Assembly (NCBI RefSeq): GCF_007830235.1 | Contig: NZ_VLKI01000001.1 | Span: 617,481 to 681,480 of the forward strand | DNA: 64,000 nt | Reading direction: 5' to 3' | From: Cytobacillus oceanisediminis | GTDB taxonomy: Bacteria; Bacillota; Bacilli; Bacillales; Cytobacillaceae | Shown here: positions 15,386 to 24,567 of the stretch, one piece after another | How positions within the stretch are numbered: position 1 is the first letter of the stretch | Layout: every line of letters starts with the position of its first letter | Translations under genes and position numbers: made by a program | The notes under the pieces: generated by a model | Database searches by the model: none | What the model was told of the DNA's origin: nothing | The model's input: only the letters and a program-made list of their open reading frames with translations

Positions 15386-17581
15386 ATGAAACATCTGCAT
15401 ATAAAACACCATTGGCTCGGGCGTTTACTGGCTTCCGACCCCGGACTTATCAGGTTTCAGAAAGCGGGACGGGCTACCCTCAGTTTAATGGCCTCTGTCT
15501 TTACGACTCTATTTATCATGAATGCAGCCGGTTTTGATGCACTTACTCCGGCAATTGTTTCCGGTATGGCCGGGATGATGGGCATCATGATTGTAATGGA
15601 TGATACGAAAAGGGAAAAAATCCTTACTACTTTTCTGCTTGGTGTTTCAGCTATGGCCGGAATTACACTTGGCTCCTCTTTGGCACACAATGCCTATTAC
15701 ATTGATATAGCAATGATCGTCTTAATTTTTGGCAGCTTTTATTTAACACGTTTTGGAGTTCGCTATTTTTCTTTATGCATGATCGGTTTCATGACAATTT
15801 ATTTTTCTTCTATTTTAAAACTGACGAGCAGCCAGCTTCCCTGGTTTTACATAGGCATTTGGATTGGGATCGCTTATGCCTTCTTGTTCAATTTCATCCT
15901 GTTCCAGGATACCGCTAAAAACCTGAAAAGAAGCATCCGTTCTTTTCATATCCAAAGTAATCTTACCTTCAATCTCTTAATACAGGGCATGCAGGATAAG
16001 GAATTGAGCCCGCAGCGAAAAAAAGAGCTGCAGAAGAATGTGCTCAAGCTAAGGGAATATGCCATCATTGCTTCTGACTATATAAATGAAGATGATGTAC
16101 AGAAATTATGGCCAGGTTTAACACCCTCTCAGCTGAGGCTGTACGTTTTTGATACCGGAATGCTGATCGAAACACTAACTGACTCCATACGAAGCTTAAA
16201 GTATGCAGACGCCCTTGAAATTGATGAACTAAGAAGGCTGCTAATATGGGTAATTCAGACTCTCCGGGATGCTGAGGTCCTCGCCCAAAATTATGAAGAA
16301 CAAAACCTGCAAGAAGCAGAACTGGCCGTGCAGGCATTGCGCCTGCTGATAATGGATTTATTTAATCGTGAAGATCAGCCTGAAGGATGGCTCTTTTTAA
16401 TCCGGCGGATTGAGTCAATTGCGAACCATGTAATCGAAGGTGCCATAACCTTGCAGCAAGCTCTTTACAGTGAAAAGATAATGGTAAAGAATTCTGAAGA
16501 AGCGGATGAAGATTTGAGTGAGACCTCGAAAAAGGATTCAGGGGAAAAAGACTCGGAAGATGAAGAGAAGACTCTAAAGCCTTCCACTAAAAAAGCTTAT
16601 CAGGCTTTGGTTGCCGCTGTTTTATCCATCATTGTCGGCCAAATCATCTCGCCTGCCCAGCCATACTGGGTACTCCTGACAGCGTTTATCGTCCTGCTTG
16701 GAACCGAATCCATAGGCCGTACTTACACAAAAGGGTTTCAGCGCTCAATCGGAACCATTATTGGAGCAGTGATTGGTTTTACGCTGGCAAGGCTGGTATC
16801 TGGCCATTCTGCTCTGGAAGTCACACTGATTTTTGTGGCAGTATTTTTCGCCTTCTATTTGCTTGAGGTGTCTTACACATTAATGAGCATGTTTATTACG
16901 ATGCTGGTCGCTTTTATGTATGACCTTTTACTGGGCGGGATTTCTATTTCCCTCATCGGTGCACGTGTCCTTGATACGATTGCCGGTGCTGCCATTGCAT
17001 TTGGGGTTTCCACGTTTGTTTTTCCAAAGAAAACCAAGGACAAAGTCGCTGATTCCTTTAATGAATTTTTAACGGAACTAAAGCCTTTTGTAATAGAGTA
17101 TATACGAGGATTTAGAGAAGATGTAAATGTCAAGGAACTATCCGGGAGTGCGTTTGCCTTGGACCAAAAACTTCAGACGATCAAAACGGAAGCCCAATCG
17201 CTAACCCAAAAGCCTGGCTCACCCCGTCACTCGGATGTAAACAGATGGATTACGATATTTGCTGCCATCAATTACTATGCCAGACATTTAGTTGCCTCCT
17301 CCTATCGGAAGGGCTTTGATTACCCGGACGAATTGGTGGAGGTCTTCAAGAGGATCGAAGAAAAACTGGATCTGAATATCGAAACATTGATGGAAGTGAT
17401 AAAAGGCAACGGGGACGGAGCGCTGGTCTACAGCCTTGAAAAGGAACGGGAACAAATTGAACGCCTTGCTCCAACCAGAAAACAATCCCAGCGTGACCTC
17501 ATCCACCATCTTTACTATGTATGGCGGATCAATAAAACAATTCTCGAGTTAGCTGTCGAACTAGGTGCGGGGAAGGAGTAA
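15386..17581 (+). CDS. FUSC family (aromatic acid exporter-like) membrane protein
   Basis: About 731 residues if translation starts at ATG 15386 (MKHLHIKHHWLGRLLASDPG); an upstream in-frame GTG at 15299 would add 29 residues with no family features. Two blocks of about six transmembrane segments (residues ~30-175 and ~405-530) flank long cytoplasmic helical regions, the plan of FUSC/YccS/ArAE proteins. A charged linker rich in E, D and K precedes the second block. Related proteins export hydroxybenzoates or other aromatic acids, but the substrate here is unknown. A hairpin terminator overlaps the stop codon. The gene is monocistronic. Confidence 0.8.
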   Translation: MKHLHIKHHWLGRLLASDPGLIRFQKAGRATLSLMASVFTTLFIMNAAGFDALTPAIVSGMAGMMGIMIVMDDTKREKILTTFLLGVSAMAGITLGSSLAHNAYYIDIAMIVLIFGSFYLTRFGVRYFSLCMIGFMTIYFSSILKLTSSQLPWFYIGIWIGIAYAFLFNFILFQDTAKNLKRSIRSFHIQSNLTFNLLIQGMQDKELSPQRKKELQKNVLKLREYAIIASDYINEDDVQKLWPGLTPSQLRLYVFDTGMLIETLTDSIRSLKYADALEIDELRRLLIWVIQTLRDAEVLAQNYEEQNLQEAELAVQALRLLIMDLFNREDQPEGWLFLIRRIESIANHVIEGAITLQQALYSEKIMVKNSEEADEDLSETSKKDSGEKDSEDEEKTLKPSTKKAYQALVAAVLSIIVGQIISPAQPYWVLLTAFIVLLGTESIGRTYTKGFQRSIGTIIGAVIGFTLARLVSGHSALEVTLIFVAVFFAFYLLEVSYTLMSMFITMLVAFMYDLLLGGISISLIGARVLDTIAGAAIAFGVSTFVFPKKTKDKVADSFNEFLTELKPFVIEYIRGFREDVNVKELSGSAFALDQKLQTIKTEAQSLTQKPGSPRHSDVNRWITIFAAINYYARHLVASSYRKGFDYPDELVEVFKRIEEKLDLNIETLMEVIKGNGDGALVYSLEKEREQIERLAPTRKQSQRDLIHHLYYVWRINKTILELAVELGAGKE

Positions 17582-17604
17582 ACAGGCTCCTTCCTTTTTA
17601 TTTT
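17571..17604 (+). terminator. Intrinsic terminator of the FUSC gene
   Basis: GGAAGGAG / CTCCTTCC stem straddling the stop codon, then a T-rich tail. Confidence 0.75.
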
Positions 17605-17616
17605 GGAAGTAGATGA

Positions 17617-17800
17617 TATATAGGCGAAGTTCATGATATTTAGGAAAGTTGAGGATATATAAGCTAAATTCATGATATTTAGGAAAGTTGATGAAGTATA
17701 GGCCAAAATCATGATATTTAGGAAAGTTGATGAAGTATAGGCCGAGTTGACGATATATTTGAACAGTTGATGATAGAATGGACCTAGTGGCGATATCCCA
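17617..17800. repeat. Tandem repeat, 39 bp then 20-21 bp period
   Basis: GTTGA marks units at 17648, 17687, 17726, 17746, 17766 and 17787 (spacings 39, 39, 20, 20, 21). The 39-bp units contain two related halves, GTTGATGAAGTATAGGCC and TCATGATATTTAGGAAA. It is followed at once by a second array. Confidence 0.88.
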
Positions 17801-17825
17801 TGTACAGGATTTTTGCTCAGCGGTC

Positions 17826-17945
17826 TAATTGCTAATAAAATTAGAGAAGTTGCTAATAAAATGGACCTAGTTGCTAATAAAATGGACCTAGTTGCTAATA
17901 AAACAAAAAACTTGCAAATAAAATAGGCAAAGCTGCAAATAAAAC
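17826..17945. repeat. Tandem repeat, 21 bp period
   Basis: TGCTAATAAAA or TGCAAATAAAA marks six units at 17830, 17851, 17872, 17893, 17913 and 17934. The best units read GTTGCTAATAAAATGGACCT. Its reverse complement shares TTTTATTAGCAAC with the 3.2 kb array. Confidence 0.9.
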
Positions 17946-18283
17946 CTGTAAACCTCTCATCGCAGCAGAAAGGTCCTCTAAATCGAGTGTTTTATTTCCT
18001 CAAAGTGTTAAATTTTATTGATTTTGCACTAAAAATAGCCCTTTTTGAACCTAAAACCACCCTTAAACAAAAAAAACACCTAATCTTTAGTACCATTCTA
18101 AATGAAAGATGAATCTATAATTGCCATTCCTGTTGCATTTGTAATTTGGCTGAACCCCCAAAAGTTTGCCTAGTTGGATCGTCAACGCAAATACTTGTAA
18201 GTTTAAAAATCTAGAATGGACACCCGTGGATTCTTAAGGTTTAGCTCTTTTCTCATAGATTGTTGTTTTTGCTTTAAATTCTG

Positions 18284-18472
18284 CCCGTTGATTTCAGCAC
18301 GGGGCACTTGCTTTCCGCGGGGAGCGATGCGAGCCTCCTCGGCTTTGCCTGTGGGGTCTCACACTTCCCTCACTTCCCGCAGGACAATGAATAAGCCTCC
18401 TGAATAAACACCGCACGAAGGAAATGCGGGAGCATTTACGAGGAGTCAAGTGTCCTCCGCTACAATCAACTC
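18284..18472 (-). repeat. Dispersed palindrome-ended repeat, copy B (long form)
   Basis: Reading the minus strand, GTTGATTGTAGCGGAGG... to ...GTGCTGAAATCAACGGG, with the internal TCGTAAATGC...TTCCTTCGTGCGGTGTTTATTC module that copy A lacks. Ends are degenerate. Otherwise 17946-18907 contains no gene I can support. Confidence 0.8.
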
Positions 18473-18907
18473 AGTTAGATAAACTAAGTTTTCCGGTAAA
18501 AAGCAACAAACTTTACGAAAACAGCATAAGGTTTTTTCACTACTGTTTTTTCCAGACTTAAAAAGGAAAATGGTTTATCGCAGAGCTGCTCATTCACCCC
18601 TCCTAAATCTAACTCTACCATTCTGAAAGATTAGAAATAGATCTATAAGAACGTTCCCAGGACAAATTTATTTTAGTGAAAAAAGCTCCCCATTTAAGCC
18701 TTGCATACACGGCGCTTGTCCTAAAATAAGTACTTTTTCCATTGCTTCCCCTTTATACAATACAATCTCCCACTATTACTTTTGTAGGAATTTGTCAAAT
18801 GATAGTAGGTAAATCTATTTATTTCTCTATGTTTAACAGAAATATCAAACTATTTAGACTACAATAAATATATCATTTTTCACTCAGCCATAAAAGGAGG
18901 AACACAC

Positions 18908-19768
18908 ATGTTTAAGAAATGGAAAAAAGCTTTGCTCGCCGGAGTTCTCAGTTTATCTCTGGTTGGCACCGGTTATGTCAGCCATGACCTGATTTCAACA
19001 CAAAATGCATCTGCAGAATCCGCATCGAAAAATGCCCCAGGCCATCTGAAAAAAGCTGAAGCTTCCCAATTGGATGAAATTATCGAGAGAGGATACATAC
19101 GAGTAGGTATGACCGGGGACTACAAGCCTTTTACATATTTGGATCCAGAGACAAATGAGTATGAAGGCTATGACGTGGATGCTGCCAAAGAACTCGCCAG
19201 GGATCTCGGCGTGGAGGTGCGTTTTGTCGGAACTACCTGGCCCAACATGATGAAAGACCTGCAGGCAGATAAATTTGATATTGCTGTCGGCGGCATAACC
19301 CGTAATACTGCCAGACAAAAAACAGCTTACGTATCGCAGGGCTACCTTTCATTTGGAAAAGTGCCTTTAATACGGGCTGAAGACAAGGATAAATACCTTT
19401 CAATCGAAGACATCAACAAGCCTTCCGTCCGCATTGGCGTAAATCCAGGCGGTACAAATGAAGCCTTTGTCCGCCAGTATTTGACTAACGCAAATGTAAC
19501 GGTTGTAGAGAACAATCTTGTTATCCCTGGCCTGGTGGCAGATGGAACATATGATGTTATGATCACCGACACAGTGGAAGCAATACTTTATGCTAATGAG
19601 GATCAGCGATTATATGCAGCCCTGACCAACGACCCTTTCACCAACAATGAAAAAGGCTATATGATCCCACGTGGTGACTTCGTCTATGCCAGCTACCTCG
19701 AAATGTGGATGGATGAAATGAAGCTGCAGGGCAAATTTGACGCACTCTATAAAAAGTGGATGGAATAG
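18908..19768 (+). CDS. Periplasmic-binding-protein-fold cyclohexadienyl dehydratase-like protein (PheC-like)
   Basis: 286 residues behind AAAGGAGG. Residues 1-36 are a secretory signal (positively charged start, hydrophobic core, ASA cleavage region) without a lipobox cysteine. The mature part is an SBP_bac_3 fold. Its motifs match Pseudomonas PheC in order: MTGDYKPFTY, FVGTTWPNMMKDLQADKFDIAVGGI (Trp111), VNPGGTNEAFVRQYL (Asn184-Glu185), DVMITDTVEA and EKGYMIPRGD. PheC turns prephenate or arogenate into phenylpyruvate or phenylalanine outside the membrane. No ABC permease or ATPase gene is adjacent, which fits an enzyme better than a transport receptor. A solute-binding role cannot be excluded. 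Confidence 0.75.
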   Translation: MFKKWKKALLAGVLSLSLVGTGYVSHDLISTQNASAESASKNAPGHLKKAEASQLDEIIERGYIRVGMTGDYKPFTYLDPETNEYEGYDVDAAKELARDLGVEVRFVGTTWPNMMKDLQADKFDIAVGGITRNTARQKTAYVSQGYLSFGKVPLIRAEDKDKYLSIEDINKPSVRIGVNPGGTNEAFVRQYLTNANVTVVENNLVIPGLVADGTYDVMITDTVEAILYANEDQRLYAALTNDPFTNNEKGYMIPRGDFVYASYLEMWMDEMKLQGKFDALYKKWME

Positions 19769-19773
19769 AGTAA

Positions 19774-19803
19774 AGCTTCCCTCGTTTGCGGGAAGCTTTT
19801 TTT
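19774..19803 (+). terminator. Intrinsic terminator of the PheC-like gene
   Basis: AAGCTTCCC / GGGAAGCTT stem followed by T7. The A-rich 5' arm may also serve the convergent AraC gene. Confidence 0.87.
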
Positions 19804-19811
19804 AACATATC

Positions 19812-20684
19812 TTACTTTTTCAAAACCGGTATCCAGATCTCACTTTTAAAAGTTGGCGAGGCAGTATCTTTATGTTCATTCCAAAGAATTTCCGGACCTT
19901 CCCTTTGTTCATAATTAGAGGATGGAAACCACTCGGAATAAATGCGTCCCCATACATTTTGAAGTGTTTCAGGAAAAGGTCCAACAGCTTGGAAAACCGC
20001 CCATGCAGATGCGGGCACTTCAAGCATGTCTAAGTTTTCGGGACACTCCTTTGTTGTTGCTGCACCAATATAATGATCCAGCTCCCCCTTTTCCTCCATT
20101 CTGCCTTCAGAAAAGTTCGTTGATGCACTGATTAGTCCTGTTGGCTCGATATTCGCTAGATTTTTGAGTTCATATATTCTCTTCTGATCTAAACATTGCC
20201 ACATGGACTCAATCTCAGGATTTACTCCGCTGAATATAATTGGCACTCTTTTTTTAATCCCGACAATGCGAAACGCTTCTTTTTCTACAATTCGATAGTT
20301 CATTTCATTGCCTCCCTTAATCGATAATTGGAAGGTCACCTTTGGATAGGCTTTAAGTAAACGCCCATTATTTCTCACTTCTGTTGGTGTAATGCCATGC
20401 AGCTGCTGAAACGCCCTTGTAAAGGAGTCTGGCGAGCTATATCCATACTTTACGGCAATATCAATAACCTTCATGCTTGGATCCCTTAGATCGAAAGCTG
20501 CCAGCGTAAGTCTTCTGCGGCGAATATACTCAGAAAGTGAAATTCCTGCAAGAAAGGAAAACATTCTTTTAAAATGATATTCCGAGCAATAAGCTAGCCT
20601 TGCAGCTTCCTTAAAATCAATATGTCCCGTAAGATTAGCCTCAATAAACCCCATGGCATCATTCATGTGTTTGTGCGAATCCAC
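19812..20684 (-). CDS. AraC family regulator with GyrI-like effector-binding domain
   Basis: I take GTG 20684 as start (AAGGAGG lies 9 bases before it), giving 290 residues. Two helix-turn-helix motifs occupy the N-terminus: [46 protein letters not shown] and [33 protein letters not shown] GyrI/BmrR-like small-molecule domain follows (about residues 135-290, [16 protein letters not shown] to EIWIPVLKK). This is the plan of B. subtilis YdeE and of MarA/Rob-like drug-response activators. The target gene is not obvious from its neighbours. Confidence 0.85.
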   Translation of the reverse strand: MDSHKHMNDAMGFIEANLTGHIDFKEAARLAYCSEYHFKRMFSFLAGISLSEYIRRRRLTLAAFDLRDPSMKVIDIAVKYGYSSPDSFTRAFQQLHGITPTEVRNNGRLLKAYPKVTFQLSIKGGNEMNYRIVEKEAFRIVGIKKRVPIIFSGVNPEIESMWQCLDQKRIYELKNLANIEPTGLISASTNFSEGRMEEKGELDHYIGAATTKECPENLDMLEVPASAWAVFQAVGPFPETLQNVWGRIYSEWFPSSNYEQREGPEILWNEHKDTASPTFKSEIWIPVLKK

Positions 20685-20776
20685 TTCAATGACCTCCTTA
20701 TATCCATACATTAGCAGGAGACGAAACTTCCCATCCGACTTTTCGTGCACAATTCTGCAGGGTCTTCTCAGTGAAC

Positions 20777-21240
20777 TTATTTTAACAAATAAGACATAGG
20801 CGTAAACCGGATCCCATTCACCGTTTGCTCTTGATCAGTATCTTCAAACCCGAGACGATGATAAACTTCGACCCCATAAGGAGATGAATTAACAGTTATA
20901 CATCCAATATGTTTATGCTTTCTGCAAATCTCTTTAACTAACTCAAATAAAGTCCTTGCTATACCCCGCCGTTGATATTCCTTTTTTACAAACAGCAAAC
21001 ATATGTGGTTAATGCTGCGTGTTGCAATTACCCCAACTAACTTATCATTAACTTTACATCCCCAAAAGTGTAATTCTCCTTCTCCTAACTTTGTAATGAT
21101 GGAATCGTAGGATATAAACTTACTAAATTCTTCAATACCTTGTTCAGAGTAGTCAGGTGCTTCGAATTCCAGAAAAACCTTTCACACTATATCCAGAACA
21201 TTTCTGATTTCCATTTTCTGCAGTTCAATTACTTCTAATC
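20777..21240 (-). pseudogene. GNAT acetyltransferase with nonsense codon
   Basis: The frame MEIRNVLDIV-stop-KVFLEFEAPDYSEQGIEEF...CLLFVKKEYQRRGIARTLFEL...MSYLLK encodes a typical small GNAT (motif A FVKKEYQRRGIA). A TGA at 21184-21182 replaces the conserved tryptophan codon (usual sequence VWKVFLEF), 11 codons after ATG 21214. Downstream reinitiation would lose the N-terminal strand. One base change, TGG to TGA, explains it. Confidence 0.75.
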
Positions 21241-21263
21241 CCCTTTACCTGCCTCATAAAAGG

Positions 21264-21770
21264 CTAGTTAGTGATTGAGTAAACGAATACATCTTTTCCC
21301 CATTTATGAATGGTCTTCTCAATCTTCATCCCAATCCGCTCAGCAACCTTTGCAGATGGAATATTATGAACATCCGGTAATGAGATAATCTTCTTTAACT
21401 TGATTTGGTCAAAACCGTAATTCTTGCAAGCCATTGCCGCTTCTGTTGCATATCCCTTTCCCCATACACGTCTGGCAAACAAATATCCTATCTCCATTTC
21501 GGTCCCTCCATCAACTTCTTGCGGAACAATGCCGCACTGTCCAAGAAATTCTCCTGTTTCTTTATTCTCCACGATCCAAAGACCCACACCATATTTAGCA
21601 TAATTGCCCAAAGTCCAGTCAATCCACTCCATCGTCTGCTTTTCATCCTTAGTTGATGGATAATACTTCATAGCCTCGGGATCTGAGAATATTTGCATTA
21701 AATGTTCCACATCATCTTTATTCATTTTTCTTAAAATTAATCGTTCTGTGCTAATGACAGGAGTACTCAT
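21264..21770 (-). CDS. GNAT family N-acetyltransferase, RimJ/RimL-like
   Basis: 168 residues from ATG 21770, behind AGGAGG. TERLILRKMNKDDVEHLMQIFSD at the start and EIGYLFARRVWGKGYATEAAMACKNYGFD (acetyl-CoA site) are the hallmarks of the RimJ/RimL branch, which acetylates protein N-termini or small amines. SLPDVHNIPSAKVAERIGMKIE closes the fold. Upstream in the same frame (about 21790-21930) lies a segment reading AEFKSIPFNIAADFGKAGMHVYPEFLLEKDNRLIIW. It looks protein-like but has no start, so it may be the end of a decayed gene. Confidence 0.83.
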   Translation of the reverse strand: MSTPVISTERLILRKMNKDDVEHLMQIFSDPEAMKYYPSTKDEKQTMEWIDWTLGNYAKYGVGLWIVENKETGEFLGQCGIVPQEVDGGTEMEIGYLFARRVWGKGYATEAAMACKNYGFDQIKLKKIISLPDVHNIPSAKVAERIGMKIEKTIHKWGKDVFVYSITN

Positions 21771-21931
21771 TTTAATCCTCCTAATACATGTTTTGTAAAA
21801 TAAATTCCATATAATGAGCCTGTTATCCTTTTCTAATAAAAATTCAGGATATACATGCATTCCCGCCTTGCCAAAATCAGCAGCTATATTAAAAGGAATA
21901 CTTTTAAATTCAGCTAAAATGAAATAACAAA

Positions 21932-21958
21932 ACCGGGGTATTGCCATACCCCGGTTTC
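21932..21958 (-). terminator. Intrinsic terminator of a 34-codon gene
   Basis: AAACCGGGGTAT / ATACCCCGGTTTT stem with T-rich flank on the minus strand. Confidence 0.82.
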
Positions 21959-21983
21959 TGCTTCTGGACAAGTTGTTTGCTCC

Positions 21984-22088
21984 CTATACAGCAGCGATCG
22001 CTTTGCCCCGTTTCACTCTGCCTTTTTTTAATTCCTTTTGAAGGAAACGCTTAATCCTCCTACGTTTGCGTACTGCTTTCGTAGTCAT
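21984..22088 (-). CDS. Very small basic protein (34 aa)
   Basis: ATG 22088 follows GGAGGCG; the product starts MTTKAVRKRRRIKRFLQKEL and ends KGKAIAAV. Fifteen of 34 residues are Lys or Arg, so nucleic-acid binding is plausible. A good terminator sits just downstream. I do not recognise the family. From 22089 to 22451 upstream I see no further gene or structured RNA. Confidence 0.6.
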   Translation of the reverse strand: MTTKAVRKRRRIKRFLQKELKKGRVKRGKAIAAV

Positions 22089-22451
22089 TCTTAACGCCTC
22101 CAATAAAAGTTGTTTATTTGGATCTCATTCATCATATCATGGGACAAGGTTGTCCGTTTCGCCCTACATTCCACCATGCTCAACCCCAACTATAATGGCT
22201 GGTCTCTCTCACTGCCAAGATGGCATCTCCAGTCCACAGCGGATACAAAAATATTTCATATGCATCCTCCTTCTAAACAGAAATGCATAGCTTTGACACT
22301 TTTAATATAAAAAAAGCACAGGACAATTTCAACATTCAAAAAAAGAAATAAAATCCTATATTTAATTATATTTCGTCATTTCGGCTTTAACTTTTATATT
22401 TTTCTGAACATTACTCGCTATTTCGGCTTTTTTTAGAAGGGCTAATATTTC

Positions 22452-24155
22452 TTAATTTTTTAATGCTGATAATCCTTTTTCAATTGGAAGCTGGACACTC
22501 TTAATCATGTTGTTGACAGCACTGAACAGAGCTTTTACAGAGGATGTCATAATATCTGCGTCAATTCCGCAGCCCCAATAAACTTCACCATCCTCATCGG
22601 TGAAACCTACATAAGATACAGCATTTGACCCAGAGCCTATTTCAAGGGCATGCTCCTTATAGACTAAATCTTTAAAATTGATGCCGAGTTTGGTTTGGAG
22701 AATATTGCTGATGGCATCAAGCCTTCCATTTCCCTCACCAATAAACTCATGGGCTTCATTCTCTATTCTGATTGATACAATTGTTTCGTAGTTTTCATTT
22801 TGAGTAAATCTATAATTAATAAACTCAACAGGGCTATTTTTATTCACATATTTATTTATAAAGATATCATAGATTTCATTTGGCAAAAGCTCCTTGTGTA
22901 AGCGGTCTGATTCATCTTTTACACTATATCCAAAGCTTTCACGCATTTCGGCAGGAAGGTCAAGCCCATAGTTTTGCTCAAGAACATAACCGATTCCCCC
23001 CTTGCCGGATTGGCTATTAATACGGATTATATCCCCTTCGTACTCTCTGCCGATATCCTTTGGATCAATTAATAGATAAGGCACTGTCCAATACTGGCGT
23101 TCTCTTTTCTCACGCCATTTCATCCCTTTAGCAATGGCATCCTGATGGGATCCTGAAAAGGCAGTAAAAACAAGTTCTCCTCCATAAGGATGTCTTTCAT
23201 GAACCTTCATTCTTGTTAATTCTTCATAACTTGATATAATTTCACGGATATTTTCAAGATTAAGCTTTGGATTAACCCCATGTGAAAACATATTTAAAGC
23301 TAGTGTTACGATGTCAACGTTTCCTGTTCTTTCTCCATTTCCAAACAGTGTTCCTTCCACCCTTTGCGCTCCGGCAAGCATGCCCAGCTCTGCATCTGCA
23401 ACACCAGTTCCTCTGTCATTATGCGGATGTAGTGAGAGAATCACATTGTCGCGATAGTGCAAATGGTCACTCATGAACTCGATTTGGCTTGCGTAAACAT
23501 GAGGCATCGACATTGACACCGTAGCGGGAAGGTTGATAATCACCTTGTTTTCAGCTGATGGCTGCCATATATCCAGTACCCGGTTTGATATTTCAAGGGC
23601 AAATTCCATTTCCGTACCGGTGAAGCTTTCCGGTGAATATTGAAATTGAAAGTTTCCCTCGGTTTCAGCAGCATATTTCTTGAGCAGTTTTGCACCGGTT
23701 ACAGCAATGTCTATAATTTCTTCTTCCGATTTCTTGAATACTTGCTCGCGCTGTGCCACTGAAGTTGAATTGTACAGATGGACCACTGCTTGATTAACAC
23801 CTTGCAGCGATTCAAAGGTTTTTCGTATGATATGTTCTCTTGACTGTGTTAACACTTGAATCGTTACGTCTTCCGGAATTAAATCCTGTTCAATCAATGT
23901 CCGCAAAAAAGCATATTCTGTTTCAGAGGCAGCGGGGAAGCCAACTTCTATCTCCTTGAAACCCACTTTCAAAAGCAATTGAAAATATTCAAGCTTTTCC
24001 TCTAAGCTCATAGGGACTACCAAGGCCTGATTTCCATCTCTAAGATCGACACTGCACCAGGTTGGGGCTTCAGTAATATACTCCTTCTCAGACCATTTCA
24101 AGCTTTTCACCGGGGGCATAAAATAACCTCTTGAATACTTTTCATTATTTTTCAC
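22452..24155 (-). CDS. leuA: 2-isopropylmalate synthase, long (LeuA2-type) form
   Basis: About 567 residues from GTG 24155 behind AAGGTGG. The HMGL-like catalytic barrel carries WCSVDLRDGNQAL near the N-terminus and the metal-binding HPHNDRGTG. The C-terminal ~130 residues form the LeuA allosteric dimer domain (NGRLDAISNILQTKLGINFKDLVYKEHALEIGSGSNAVSYV). It condenses 2-ketoisovalerate with acetyl-CoA, the committed step to leucine. The order of motifs is that of the TIGR00970 type (as in Corynebacterium), not the ~510-residue B. subtilis LeuA. It is a single gene under a leucine T-box leader, apart from any ilv-leu operon visible here. Confidence 0.92.
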   Translation of the reverse strand: MKNNEKYSRGYFMPPVKSLKWSEKEYITEAPTWCSVDLRDGNQALVVPMSLEEKLEYFQLLLKVGFKEIEVGFPAASETEYAFLRTLIEQDLIPEDVTIQVLTQSREHIIRKTFESLQGVNQAVVHLYNSTSVAQREQVFKKSEEEIIDIAVTGAKLLKKYAAETEGNFQFQYSPESFTGTEMEFALEISNRVLDIWQPSAENKVIINLPATVSMSMPHVYASQIEFMSDHLHYRDNVILSLHPHNDRGTGVADAELGMLAGAQRVEGTLFGNGERTGNVDIVTLALNMFSHGVNPKLNLENIREIISSYEELTRMKVHERHPYGGELVFTAFSGSHQDAIAKGMKWREKRERQYWTVPYLLIDPKDIGREYEGDIIRINSQSGKGGIGYVLEQNYGLDLPAEMRESFGYSVKDESDRLHKELLPNEIYDIFINKYVNKNSPVEFINYRFTQNENYETIVSIRIENEAHEFIGEGNGRLDAISNILQTKLGINFKDLVYKEHALEIGSGSNAVSYVGFTDEDGEVYWGCGIDADIMTSSVKALFSAVNNMIKSVQLPIEKGLSALKN

Positions 24156-24189
24156 GTTGACAACCACCTTTTCACCATTAATTTGAGTT

Positions 24190-24430
24190 CGTTAAAAAAT
24201 AAAAAGCCTGCCATCTCATAAGAGACGACAGGCTATGCCTACGTGGTACCACTCTTTTTGATTCGCTGAAAAACAAATCGAACCCGCTTAACGACTGGAT
24301 TACGGGGTCAACCGTTAAGGCCTAAATATCAGCCTTACCACTCCAGGGCGAGTTGGGGAATTTACTGACTGCCTTTCACCGGCCGGCAGCTCTCTAAACA
24401 ATAAATATTCCTTAATACTCCCTTTCATTG
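24190..24430 (-). ncRNA. T-box leader with leucine CTC specifier
   Basis: The minus strand begins with Stem I (AGAGAGCTGCC...GGTGAAAGGCAG). The specifier region CCAACTCGCCCTGGAG has CTC (Leu) at 24352-24350. The universal T-box GTGGTACCACG and the terminator AGCCTGTCGTCTC / GAGATGGCAGGCT with T-tail follow. Uncharged tRNA-Leu would stabilise the antiterminator and allow leuA transcription. Confidence 0.92.
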
Positions 24431-24532
24431 TGTTTCCTGTTCAATTTTTCTGATTTTTCTTATTTTATTTCAGATTTGAAAAATAATCAACCCTTCTTTT
24501 AAAATCTTTTTTACTATTTGCGCCGTTAATAC

Positions 24533-24563
24533 AAAAAAGGGGTGCAGCAGCAGCCCCTTTTTA
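24533..24563 (-). terminator. Intrinsic terminator after the 24.6 kb gene
   Basis: AAAAGGGGCTGC / GCACCCCTTTT hairpin with T6 on the minus strand. Confidence 0.78.
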
Positions 24564-24567
24564 ATTT

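Noticed and set aside
18216..18407. Plus-strand open frame of 63 codons
   Set aside because: It lies largely inside dispersed repeat copy B.
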